From Dehalococcoidia bacterium (GTDB lineage: Bacteria; Chloroflexota; Dehalococcoidia; SM23-28-2; RBG-16-64-32): DNA of 46,175 nt. The translations under genes and the position numbers were made by a program. Below the pieces are notes generated by a model that saw only the letters and a list, made by a program, of their open reading frames with translations, did no database searches and was not told where the DNA came from. Shown in pieces: positions 23,696 to 31,200 of the stretch. The number at the start of each line of letters is the position of its first letter. Position 1 is the first letter of the stretch. The stretch is taken from positions 1-46,175 of the forward strand of contig JAUSFE010000087.1 of assembly GCA_030649945.1 (NCBI GenBank), read 5' to 3'.

Positions 23696-24958
23696 CTACG
23701 CCTCCACCCGCTCCAGCGGCGCGAAGGACAGCAGCAACTTCTTGATGGCCGCCTCGCCCTGGAAGGCGACCACTACTATGTGGTCACGCCCGCTCGGTGT
23801 GAGTGATCGAACCTTGCCCAAGCCGAACTTGGGGTGACGAACGGTGTCTCCAACGCCGAACCCGACACCGGCGGATCCCTGGCCCGGCCACAGAACCAGG
23901 AACACCTCTTGCAGTTCGACGATGCCTTTTAGGTGAATTGGCATGAGTTTCACGGTGGTGAACTCTGCAGGTCCGATTAGCTCCACCACTACGCGCGAAA
24001 CCCGTATCTGACTTGCCTCAGCCGAATCACAGAGTCGAGCCGCGATATTAACTGCACGGCCATAGAAATCCTCGTCCTCTTCGACGGCGTCACCTGCGTT
24101 AATGCCTATCTTGAGACCCAACTTCATAAGGGTGCGGTCTGCCAGTGACTGCACGCGTTGCTGGATCGCCGCCGCGCACCTAATGGCCTTGGTAGCAGAG
24201 CCGAATGCAGCCATGAGACCGTCGCCTGTCCCCTTGACGTCCTGGCCGTCATATATCCCTACGACTTCGCGCGTTGTTTTGTCGTATTCACGCATGACCG
24301 CTCTTGCCGCCTCGTCCCCAAGCTGCTCTGTCAATTCAGTCGAACCAACCAAGTCAGTAAACATGAATGTACGTGTGAGGTATTTACTGGCACCGGTTCG
24401 ACTCTCGATCACAGCCTCGATGTGCTTAACGCCGGCCGTCGTCAGCCAGAAGTTTCCAGTGCTCCAATCGGCTTCTCCCGTGCCACGGCTGGTGATCAGA
24501 CCTTCATCGCGCAGGTACTTGACCTCCTGTTGGATTGTCGTTGCTGGAACCTTGCAGGCCAGCCGCAGGCCCTCCAAGTCCACCTCAAACGAGCCGTCGG
24601 CGAATCCGCGCTCGCGCCAGCGGTACAACCCCCTGAGCAATGCGTCTCGCAGCTCTTTGCCGGTAAACCCATGCGGTACAGGAAGAGTGATTACTACATC
24701 TTCGTTCTCTGGCCTGAGGTCGAGAAAGAGCCATGCCTTGATAAAGGCGAGTCCAGTGCTCATCGCTGCCTTGTATCGATCTCCTAGGTTTCCAGAAGAT
24801 CGACCCACATCAAATGTCAGACGAAAGGCACCGGGCCCTTGATGCTCGCTCGCATACCATCGGTACGTTCCAGTGCTTGGAGTGCCCGGCTCACCCTCCA
24901 GATACCAACCGAGGTAAGGCACTGGCTCGGCACGCAGAGTATCTCGGTCGATGGTCAC
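23696..24958 (-). CDS. Class III adenylate cyclase with wHTH-like region and UvrD/PcrA C-terminal domain
   Basis: 420 residues from GTG 24958, eight bases after the uvrD stop. Residues 1-105 form an unrecognised domain (PYLGWYLEGEPGTPSTGTYR, FIKAWLFLDL). Residues 106-190 look like a winged helix (ACKVPATTIQQEVKYLRDEGLITSRG). The cyclase homology domain covers about 195-330: FTDLVGS (metal Asp202), VKGTGDGLMAAF (Lys242, metal Asp246), DFYGRAVNIAARL (Asp297, Asn304, Arg308). The Lys/Asp pair indicates ATP as substrate. Residues 365-420 match the C-terminal Tudor-like domain of the adjacent UvrD, and the last 26 residues are identical. In PcrA/UvrD this domain contacts RNA polymerase. A cAMP-making enzyme guided to transcription or repair complexes is possible; it could also be a passive 3'-end capture. 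Confidence 0.85.
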   Translation of the reverse strand: MTIDRDTLRAEPVPYLGWYLEGEPGTPSTGTYRWYASEHQGPGAFRLTFDVGRSSGNLGDRYKAAMSTGLAFIKAWLFLDLRPENEDVVITLPVPHGFTGKELRDALLRGLYRWRERGFADGSFEVDLEGLRLACKVPATTIQQEVKYLRDEGLITSRGTGEADWSTGNFWLTTAGVKHIEAVIESRTGASKYLTRTFMFTDLVGSTELTEQLGDEAARAVMREYDKTTREVVGIYDGQDVKGTGDGLMAAFGSATKAIRCAAAIQQRVQSLADRTLMKLGLKIGINAGDAVEEDEDFYGRAVNIAARLCDSAEASQIRVSRVVVELIGPAEFTTVKLMPIHLKGIVELQEVFLVLWPGQGSAGVGFGVGDTVRHPKFGLGKVRSLTPSGRDHIVVVAFQGEAAIKKLLLSFAPLERVEA

Positions 24959-24965
24959 GGCGCCG

Positions 24966-27419
24966 CTACGCCTCCACGCGCTCCAGCGGCGCGAAGGAGA
25001 GCAGCAGCTTCTTGATCGCCGCCTCACCCTGGAAGGCGACGACCACCTGGCAGTCCGCGCCCGAGGGCTCGCAGGAGACGACGACGCCCTCCCCGAACTT
25101 GGGGTGCCGCACGTGGTCGCCGGGGGCGAACGTCTGCGGGGCACGGACGGCGTCCGGCCCGCCGTCCCAGCCGGGCGCGGCAAGCGGCGCCCCTACCGGG
25201 CCCCTGTGCACTGCGTAGCGGTAGCGCGCCGGGAACATCGCCGGCGCGGCCGCCCGCTGGCTCTGCGCCATCAGCGGCGGCGGGATGTCCGCCAGGAAGC
25301 GCGAGGGTGGGTTGTGGCCGCTGAAGGCGCGCCGGAACGCCCGCACCAGGTAGAGGTGCCGCTTGGCGCGGGTCATGCCGACGTAGCACAGGCGCCGCTC
25401 CTCCTCCAGCTGCTCCGGGTTCCCGCTCTCCAGCGAGCGCATGTGCGGCAGCAAGCCCTCCTCCATGCCGATGATGAACACCACCGGGAACTCCAGCCCC
25501 TTGGCCGCGTGCAGCGTAATCAGCGTCACGGAGTCCACCTTCTCGTCGTACTCGTCCACGTCCGTGATCAGCGCCACGTCCTCCAGGAAGGAGGCCAGCG
25601 CGTGCTCCGGCTTCAGCTCGTCGTACTGGATGGCCACCGCCCGCAGCTCCTGCACGTTCTCCCAGCGCTCCTCGCCGTCGTCCTGCGCCAGCAGGTAAGC
25701 CTTGTACTCCGTGCGGTCGATGATGGCGTCCGTAAGCTCTGAGAGCGAGGCCGTTTTGGAGAGCGCGATCAGCTCGTTCAGCAATCCCAGGAAGCGCAGC
25801 AGCGCCCCGGCCGTGCGCTTCTGGAACGGGTGCTCCGCCGGCATGCCGCCGCCCGTGTAGCGACGCCCCGGTGGGGCGTCTGGAGGGCGTTCCACCGGGG
25901 CGCCTTGGAGACGTTCCACCGGAACGTCTCTACGGCCGGGGGTGCCGCGGTCGGGCGACTCTTCGAGAGCCTCAGGGTGAGCGGAGGGATATTCGGGCGA
26001 GTCGCGCTCGCTGTCGGCCAGCAGCTGGAGGGCGGCGTAGGGCGGGATCTCGCGCTCGCGGGACCAGCGGTTCAGTTCTGCGATGGTGCGATCGCCGATG
26101 CCCCGATGCGGAACGTTGACGACCCGCAGCAGGGCCACGGAGTCGAAGGGGTTTTGCACCAGCCGCAGGTAGGCCAGCAGGTCCTTCACCTCGCGGCGCT
26201 CGTAGAACCGCGTGCCGCCCACCAGCCGGTACGGGATGCTGCGCCGGATCAGCGCCTCCTCCACCGGCCGCGACTGCGCGTTCGTCCGGTACATGACGGC
26301 GATGTCCTGGCAGCGCAGGGACGCGTCATGATTCGCCCTCGCGCCGGAGTTTTGTTTGCTTGATTCTTGATTGCTTGATTGCTTCGTCAGCCGCTTGACC
26401 TCCTCCGCCAGGAACGCCGCCTCGTCCTCCTCGTCGTAGGCCTCGTGGACGACGACCGGGCCGCCGGGGCCGTTCTCCGTCCAGAGGTTCTTCTCCTTGC
26501 GCTGCTTGTTGAGCGCGATCACGGAGTGCGCCGAGTCCAGGATGGTCTGAGTGGAGCGGTAGTTCTGGTCCAAGATCACCACGCGCCCTTCCGGGTAGTC
26601 GTGCTCGAAGTTGAGGATGTTGCGGATGTCCGCCGAGCGCCAGGAGTAGATGGACTGGTCGGGGTCGCCCACCACGCAGATGTTGCGGTGGCGGCAGGCC
26701 CACTGTTTCGCCAGTATGTACTGCGCCACGTTCGTATCCTGGAACTCGTCTATGTGCACGTAGGCGTAGCGCTCCGCGTACTTCTCCAGGACGTCATCGC
26801 GCTCCTGGTAGAGGCGCACGACCTTGAGCAGGATGTCGTCGAAGTCCAGCGCCTCGTTCTGCTCCAGGATGTCCTGGTAGCGCGCGAAGACACGCGCAGT
26901 CACCTCCTGGAAGTAATCGCCCACGAGCGCCGCGAACTCCCGCGGCCCCTGCAGCTCGCTCTTCGCGCGCGAGATCGCCGAGAGCACGGCGCGGGGGGCG
27001 ATGCGCCTGGGGTCGAGGCCCATATCGTCGAGCGCGCGCTTGACGGCGGCTATCTGGTCCGCGTTGTCGTAGATGGTGAAGGTGCGCGGGATGCCGATGT
27101 GCTCGCCGTCGATGCGCAGGATGCGCGCGCAGACGGCGTGGAACGTCCCCAGCGTCAGGTCGCTCCCGACGTCCTCGCCCACCAGCCCGTAGATGCGGTC
27201 CCGCATCTCGCGCGCGGCCTTGTTCGTGAAGGTCACGGCCAGTATCCGGCGCGGGCGGACGCGCTTCTCCCGGATGAGGTAGGCGATGCGGTGGGCGATG
27301 ACGCGCGTCTTGCCGGAGCCGGGCCCGGCCAAGATGAGCAGCGGCCCGTCCGTCTGCTCCACGGCCTCGCGCTGTCGCGGGTTCAGGTTCCCCAGGATGG
27401 ACGGCGGGGCTTCGGTCAT
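24966..27419 (-). CDS. pcrA: UvrD/PcrA-type superfamily 1 DNA helicase with repeat-derived inserts
   Basis: 817 residues. It unwinds DNA 3'-5' in nucleotide excision and transcription-coupled repair. Motifs: Q motif NPRQREAV, Walker A ILAGPGSGKTR (31-38), TFTNKAAREM, IHIDEFQDTN (motif II region), GDPDQSIYSWRSA, LDQNYRST (motif IV), VTLITLHAAKGLEF (motif V) and YVGMTRAKRHLYL (motif VI). The C-terminal Tudor-like domain ends SFAPLERVEA. Two stretches are not normal for the family: a Ser/Gln/Asn linker near 345-358 encoded by a short tandem repeat, and about 45 residues near 477-523 encoded by palindromic elements. GAGGTGG precedes ATG 27419. Confidence 0.95.
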   Translation of the reverse strand: MTEAPPSILGNLNPRQREAVEQTDGPLLILAGPGSGKTRVIAHRIAYLIREKRVRPRRILAVTFTNKAAREMRDRIYGLVGEDVGSDLTLGTFHAVCARILRIDGEHIGIPRTFTIYDNADQIAAVKRALDDMGLDPRRIAPRAVLSAISRAKSELQGPREFAALVGDYFQEVTARVFARYQDILEQNEALDFDDILLKVVRLYQERDDVLEKYAERYAYVHIDEFQDTNVAQYILAKQWACRHRNICVVGDPDQSIYSWRSADIRNILNFEHDYPEGRVVILDQNYRSTQTILDSAHSVIALNKQRKEKNLWTENGPGGPVVVHEAYDEEDEAAFLAEEVKRLTKQSSNQESSKQNSGARANHDASLRCQDIAVMYRTNAQSRPVEEALIRRSIPYRLVGGTRFYERREVKDLLAYLRLVQNPFDSVALLRVVNVPHRGIGDRTIAELNRWSREREIPPYAALQLLADSERDSPEYPSAHPEALEESPDRGTPGRRDVPVERLQGAPVERPPDAPPGRRYTGGGMPAEHPFQKRTAGALLRFLGLLNELIALSKTASLSELTDAIIDRTEYKAYLLAQDDGEERWENVQELRAVAIQYDELKPEHALASFLEDVALITDVDEYDEKVDSVTLITLHAAKGLEFPVVFIIGMEEGLLPHMRSLESGNPEQLEEERRLCYVGMTRAKRHLYLVRAFRRAFSGHNPPSRFLADIPPPLMAQSQRAAAPAMFPARYRYAVHRGPVGAPLAAPGWDGGPDAVRAPQTFAPGDHVRHPKFGEGVVVSCEPSGADCQVVVAFQGEAAIKKLLLSFAPLERVEA
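25862..25984. repeat. Palindromic elements inside the uvrD/pcrA coding sequence
   Basis: Three tandem palindromes: GACGCCCC-GGT-GGGGCGTC (25862-25880), a wobble-paired middle copy (about 25886-25905) and GAGACGTTCC-ACC-GGAACGTCTC (25908-25930). The adjoining segment 25961-25984 carries the loop CGAGAGCCTC and arm AGGGTGAGCGG of the REP-like family seen at 17159-17270, with a decayed second arm. All are read in frame as part of the helicase (SAHPEALEESPD … DVPVERLQGAPVERPPDAPP). Confidence 0.85.
26358..26384. repeat. Short tandem repeat in uvrD/pcrA
   Basis: GCTTGATT-CTTGATT-GCTTGATT-GCTT, a 7-8-bp repeat, is translated on the - strand as a Ser/Gln/Asn-rich linker (TKQSSNQESSKQN) in a surface region of the helicase, before the sequence CQDIAVMYRTN. 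Confidence 0.75.
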
Positions 27420-27468
27420 GCCACCTCGGATGATACAGGTGTGCGAGTGCGGGACGGAAGGGAGATTT

Positions 27469-27520
27469 GGGGTTAGAGGTTAGAGGTTAGAGGTTAGAGG
27501 TTGGAGGTTTGAGGTTGGAG
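27469..27520. repeat. (GGTTAGA)n heptad array
   Basis: Four exact GGTTAGA units followed by GGTTGGA, GGTTTGA and GGTTGGA. The array lies in the 132-base spacer between the uvrD start and the GNAT gene, that is, in the uvrD promoter region. Confidence 0.9.
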
Positions 27521-27551
27521 TGGAAACCGGGTGGGCGTCAGCGGCGCGGCG

Positions 27552-28406
27552 TCAGCACGACACAGACGGCAGCCACACCCCGTCCGGCTCCGCGTACGGC
27601 CCCAGCGCCATCAGGTTCATCACCTTGCGGTTGCGGCAGCCGGCGGCCAGGAACCGGCGGTAGAGGCTGCCCTCCGTGAGCGGGCAGAAGAAACGGGCCA
27701 TCTGCGGCGGCATGAGGCCGGCGGCGTGCAGGACCAGCGCCACCATGTCCTCCTCCGCCTGGGCCACGCCGTGACCCGCGATGCCCAGGAGGAAGTAGCC
27801 GGTGATGCGCCCGGCCCGCTCGCGGACGAACGGCCGGAAGGGGCTGCCGAAAAGGTGGGCCACCTCGTTGCGGCGGCTGACGCGGTAGATGCGGCGGGAG
27901 AGCTCCTCCACCGCCGGCAGGTCGTCGGGCGTCGCCTCACGCACGTGCGGGTCTGCCTTCCCCACAGGCTCCATCATGACCACGGGTGTCTTCGTATCGA
28001 AGCCCAGTGAGGCGTAGAGGGCCAGCGACATCATGTTGAACGAGTCCTGCATGAGCCTCACCTGCTCTATCCCGTTCTCCCGCGCGTACTTGAGCACGTC
28101 CTCCATCAGCGCCCGGCCGGCACCCATTCCCTGCGCCGGAGGATCCACGCTCACAGGGCCGATGCCGCCCACCTCGTCGTGCGCCGTCAGGTAATTGGAG
28201 CCCGCCAGTCTCCCGCCGGCGCTGGCTGCCACGGAATAGCAATCCTCATCGTGGACAAGGCTCGTCAGGACCATCTGGGCAAAGGCCGGGGTGTCGAAGT
28301 CGGTCGCGAAGCCGTGGCGGTCCGAGATGTCCTTGAAGGCGTCGTAGCAGATGCGGGCCAGCTCCTCAACCTGCCCTGGGTTGACGGGGGCGATTTCGAC
28401 TGCCAT
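27552..28406 (-). CDS. Tandem GNAT-domain acetyltransferase
   Basis: 284 residues holding two GNAT-like halves. The first (about 1-150) has a complete acetyl-CoA motif GPVSVDPPAQGMGAGRALME and LYASLGFDTKTPVVMM. The second (about 150-284) begins VREATPDDLPAVEELSRRI but its CoA loop is degenerate, as usual in tandem GNATs where one half is structural. No substrate can be assigned. It stands alone between uvrD and maf. Confidence 0.82.
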   Translation of the reverse strand: MAVEIAPVNPGQVEELARICYDAFKDISDRHGFATDFDTPAFAQMVLTSLVHDEDCYSVAASAGGRLAGSNYLTAHDEVGGIGPVSVDPPAQGMGAGRALMEDVLKYARENGIEQVRLMQDSFNMMSLALYASLGFDTKTPVVMMEPVGKADPHVREATPDDLPAVEELSRRIYRVSRRNEVAHLFGSPFRPFVRERAGRITGYFLLGIAGHGVAQAEEDMVALVLHAAGLMPPQMARFFCPLTEGSLYRRFLAAGCRNRKVMNLMALGPYAEPDGVWLPSVSC

Positions 28407-28476
28407 ACGGCGCTCCTCTCAGAAATGGGGGTGGGTTGCTCAGGCGATTATAGCGCGCAGCCGGGCGGCAGCGATC

Positions 28477-29193
28477 TCACGAGGGCGGCCGCAGCGGACA
28501 GCCGGCGCACTGGGGCAGCAGGTCAGTCGCCCGCACGTGCGTTATGTCCAGCCCGGCCCGCCGTAGCAGCGCGAGCGCGGGCCACAGCGGCAGGCCCACG
28601 ACGTTGCAATAGCAGCCATCATAGCTCTCAACGGGCGCGAACAGCGCGTCCTGGATGCCGTAGGCGCCGGCTTTGTCGAAGGGGTCGCCGCGGGCGATGG
28701 AGGCGGCGATCTCTTCCTCGCTGTAGGGGCGCATCGCGACAACCGTCCGAAAGTGGCCGACGAGCATAGAGACGCCCCGGCGGGGCGTCTCTACAGGGAC
28801 GGCGACGGCGACGGCGGTGACGACGCGGTGGGTGCGGCCGCGCAGGCCGCGCAGCATGGCGGCGGCCTCCTCCGCGCCGGCGGGCTTGCCCAGGAGGACG
28901 CCCCGCAGCGCCACGACGGTGTCGGCGGCCAGCACCAGGGCGCCCGCGTGCTGCTCGGCGACGGCGCGGGCCTTGGCCGCCGCCAGCCGCCGGGCCGCCC
29001 GCTCTGGCCGGCCGCCATCGCCGGCGACGTCTTCTTCGATCTCGGCGGGCTGGACAGCGAACGGCACGCCCAGGCGCGAAAGTAGCTCGCGGCGGCGGGG
29101 AGAGGCGGATGCCAGGATCAGTTTCGGAGAACCAAGAACCGAGAACCTGGAACCATTCTCCTTTGGGTTCTGGGCTCCTGGTTCTAGGTTCAC
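28477..29193 (-). CDS. maf: Maf-family nucleoside triphosphate pyrophosphatase with repeat-encoded inserts
   Basis: 238 residues from GTG 29193, whose GTGA overlaps the stop of the upstream rRNA methyltransferase gene. Maf hydrolyses dTTP/UTP or modified NTPs as housecleaning. Motifs: [18 protein letters not shown] (phosphate-binding), [17 protein letters not shown] (catalytic Asp), and [25 protein letters not shown]. Two stretches are foreign to the family: the first 21 residues, encoded by a GGTTCT-type heptad hairpin, and [13 protein letters not shown] near residue 145, encoded by a perfect palindrome. The C-terminal tail ends PQCAGCPL. Whether the extended enzyme is active is unknown. Confidence 0.88.
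   Translation of the reverse strand: MNLEPGAQNPKENGSRFSVLGSPKLILASASPRRRELLSRLGVPFAVQPAEIEEDVAGDGGRPERAARRLAAAKARAVAEQHAGALVLAADTVVALRGVLLGKPAGAEEAAAMLRGLRGRTHRVVTAVAVAVPVETPRRGVSMLVGHFRTVVAMRPYSEEEIAASIARGDPFDKAGAYGIQDALFAPVESYDGCYCNVVGLPLWPALALLRRAGLDITHVRATDLLPQCAGCPLRPPS
28767..28793. repeat. Perfect 12-bp-stem palindrome inside maf
   Basis: TAGAGACGCCCC (28767-28778), GGC loop, GGGGCGTCTCTA (28782-28793). It is the same family as the palindromes in uvrD, where CCCC/GGGG or TTCC/GGAA occupy the inner stem. It is translated in frame as ETPRRGVSM. Confidence 0.9.
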
Positions 29194-29195
29194 GG
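29124..29195. repeat. Inverted heptad array (GAACCNN / NNGGTTC) at the maf 5' end
   Basis: On the + strand, GAACCAA-GAACCGA-GAACCTG-GAACC is followed after about 10 bases by an arm of GGGTTCT/TGGTTCT/AGGTTC units, so the two arms can fold back on each other. The array lies within the first codons of maf and next to the stop of the rRNA methyltransferase gene. Confidence 0.75.
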
Positions 29196-30410
29196 CGAGG
29201 CAGCGGGGCTGGGGCGGCTCATCGTCGCCACGCATTCAATGTGGTACGTCTGCGGGAACATGTCCACCGGCGTCACGTCCAGCAGCGCGTAGCCCCCGTC
29301 CGCCAGCAGGCGCAGGTCCCGCGCCAGCGTCGAGGGGTCGCAGGAGACGTAGGCGATGCGCGCCGGCCCCAGGCGTAGCACGGCCTCGATCGCCCCGGGG
29401 TGACAGCCCTGGCGCGGCGGGTCCAGGATCAGCGCGTGCACCGGCTCGCTGATCGCCGCCAGTGCCGCCTCCACCTTCTCGCGGTAGTACTGGACGTTCG
29501 GCGAACCCTGGATGTTGCACATGGCGTCGTCCACGGCCGCCGCCGACTCTTCGATGGCGATGACGCGGCCCACGCTGGGCGATAGCACCACCGCGAACGT
29601 CCCCACCCCGGCGTAGGCGTCCACAAGCGTCTCGCCGCCGGTGAGTTGCAGCCGCTCGCGCACCAGCTCAATCAGCCGCTCCGCCTGCGGGGTGTTGGTC
29701 TGGAAGAAGGAGGCGCCGGAGATGCGGAAGCGGCGCCCCAGCAGCTCCTCGTAGTAGAACTTCTGCCCGGAGGGCGGCGCAGTCTCGATCGCGCTCAGGT
29801 CCGGGTGGATGAGCACGTCGCCGGTGTTGACGCCCAGACGGAAGGCGACCTGGTGGAGGCCGCCGCACCGGCCCTGCAGCTTCGGGATGGCCTCGTTGAT
29901 GTACTGGTTCGCGATCAGGCAGCGGTCGATGCGCAGGAAACGGTGGGTCGCCCGCTCCACGAAGCCGATCTCCCCCATACGCTTGGCGGTGAAGCGCACG
30001 TGGTTGCGGTAGCCCCAGGGGTCGTCCGCGCCCAGCGTGGGCGAGACCGGCGGGTCCGGGAAGCCGCCGATGCGCCGCAGCTGCTCCCGCACGATGTGCC
30101 GCTTCAGTGCGAGCTGGCGCGGATAGGCGATGTGCTGCCACTGGCAGCCGCCGCAGCGCCCGAAGTACTCGCACGGCGGCTCGACGCGATCGGGCGACGC
30201 CTCGATCACCCGCGCCACCCGCGCGAACGCCACGCCGGCCCGCTCCCGGTCCACGTCTACCTCCACCTCTTCGCCGGGGATGCCATAGCCGGCGAAGATC
30301 ACCCGTGAGCCGTCGCGGGCCAGGGCGCCGCCCTCGAACGCCATGTCCTCCAGCCTAACCCGCAGCCGCTCCGGAGGGCCGACCACCTGTTCGCGCCTGC
30401 GTCTGGGCAT
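29190..30410 (-). CDS. rlmD: 23S rRNA (uracil-C5)-methyltransferase, RlmD/TrmA class
   Basis: About 406 residues from ATG 30410. A TRAM-like beta domain (about 10-70) is followed by the 4Fe-4S motif [12 protein letters not shown] with a fourth Cys near IDRCLIA, then the methyltransferase core: [33 protein letters not shown] (SAM loop), [13 protein letters not shown] and the catalytic [13 protein letters not shown]. It uses SAM to methylate C5 of a uracil in rRNA (or tRNA); which site cannot be told. GGTGGAG lies about ten bases upstream of the start; a longer frame to 30551 is non-homologous. maf follows with a GTGA overlap. Confidence 0.92.
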   Translation of the reverse strand: MPRRRREQVVGPPERLRVRLEDMAFEGGALARDGSRVIFAGYGIPGEEVEVDVDRERAGVAFARVARVIEASPDRVEPPCEYFGRCGGCQWQHIAYPRQLALKRHIVREQLRRIGGFPDPPVSPTLGADDPWGYRNHVRFTAKRMGEIGFVERATHRFLRIDRCLIANQYINEAIPKLQGRCGGLHQVAFRLGVNTGDVLIHPDLSAIETAPPSGQKFYYEELLGRRFRISGASFFQTNTPQAERLIELVRERLQLTGGETLVDAYAGVGTFAVVLSPSVGRVIAIEESAAAVDDAMCNIQGSPNVQYYREKVEAALAAISEPVHALILDPPRQGCHPGAIEAVLRLGPARIAYVSCDPSTLARDLRLLADGGYALLDVTPVDMFPQTYHIECVATMSRPSPAASP

Positions 30411-30524
30411 GTCAAATTCGCTCCACCTCAGTTTATAGAGGCGCCCACCGGAGGCCAACCTGGGCCCGCGCGATATCGTAGCGTGGCGGCCCCGGCTACC
30501 GGCAGGCAGGCGGGGCGGGCGCGA

Positions 30525-30533
30525 TGGTATAAT
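30525..30533 (+). promoter_or_regulatory. Extended -10 promoter TGGTATAAT
   Basis: TGG-TATAAT is a consensus extended -10 box. It lies 40 bases before the ATG of the zinc-ribbon gene and within the 160-base divergent spacer between that gene and rlmD. Confidence 0.75.
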
Positions 30534-30573
30534 GTCGGAAATCCTGATCAAAGTCGCAGAGGGCAGGTTTTAG

Positions 30574-31149
30574 ATGGAGTACGCGATCCTCGGTGGCCTC
30601 GTAGGCGGCGTTTGGGCACTCCTCCTCTGGCTCAGCATCATCGTCTGGGTCTACCGCGATGTCCGCGAGCGCACGCGCGACCTGGGGCTGCAGGTGCTGG
30701 CGGTGTTCGTGGTCATGATGTTCTTCCCGGGCTTCAACATCCCCGGCCTGGCCCTTTACCTCATGCTGCGCCCCAGGGAGAGCCTGGAAGAGGCGTACGC
30801 GCGCTCCCTGGAGGAAGAGGCGCTGCTGCGAGAGATCGGCGATGAGGGGGTCTGCCCCTCCTGCCGCCGCTTCGTGGAGCGCGGCTGGAAGACCTGTCCT
30901 TTCTGCCAGACCCAGTTGAAGGACGTCTGCCGCCAGTGCGCGCAGCTGCTCAGCTTCGCCTGGCTGGCCTGCCCCTACTGCGGCACACCCCGCCCGGCGC
31001 CGGCGCAGAACGCCCCGGAACGGATGGAGACGGACGCCGCAGCCCAAGCCGGGGCCCCGCAGCGCCCACCCGCCCGCGCCGGGGACGGCGCCGCCGCGCA
31101 GCCCGCCGGCGAAGAGACGCTCCCATCCAGCACCCGCACCCCGCGCTGA
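30574..31149 (+). CDS. Membrane protein with phospholipase-D-nuclease N-like helices and double zinc ribbon
   Basis: 191 residues. Two membrane helices (about 4-27, ILGGLVGGVWALLLWLSIIVWVY, and 38-62, LQVLAVFVVMMFFPGFNIPGL) are followed by an acidic helix and a double zinc ribbon on the cytosolic side: CPSCRRFVERGWKTCPFC (four Cys) and CRQCAQLLSFAWLACPYCG (four Cys). The tail is Pro/Ala-rich and disordered. Such proteins are frequent in Chloroflexota and Actinobacteria without known function. It is a single gene with its own extended -10 promoter. Confidence 0.8.
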   Translation: MEYAILGGLVGGVWALLLWLSIIVWVYRDVRERTRDLGLQVLAVFVVMMFFPGFNIPGLALYLMLRPRESLEEAYARSLEEEALLREIGDEGVCPSCRRFVERGWKTCPFCQTQLKDVCRQCAQLLSFAWLACPYCGTPRPAPAQNAPERMETDAAAQAGAPQRPPARAGDGAAAQPAGEETLPSSTRTPR

Positions 31150-31200
31150 CGAAACCCCACCCACTGCCCGGTCGAGGACGCGCCGGACCCGCGAGCGGCG

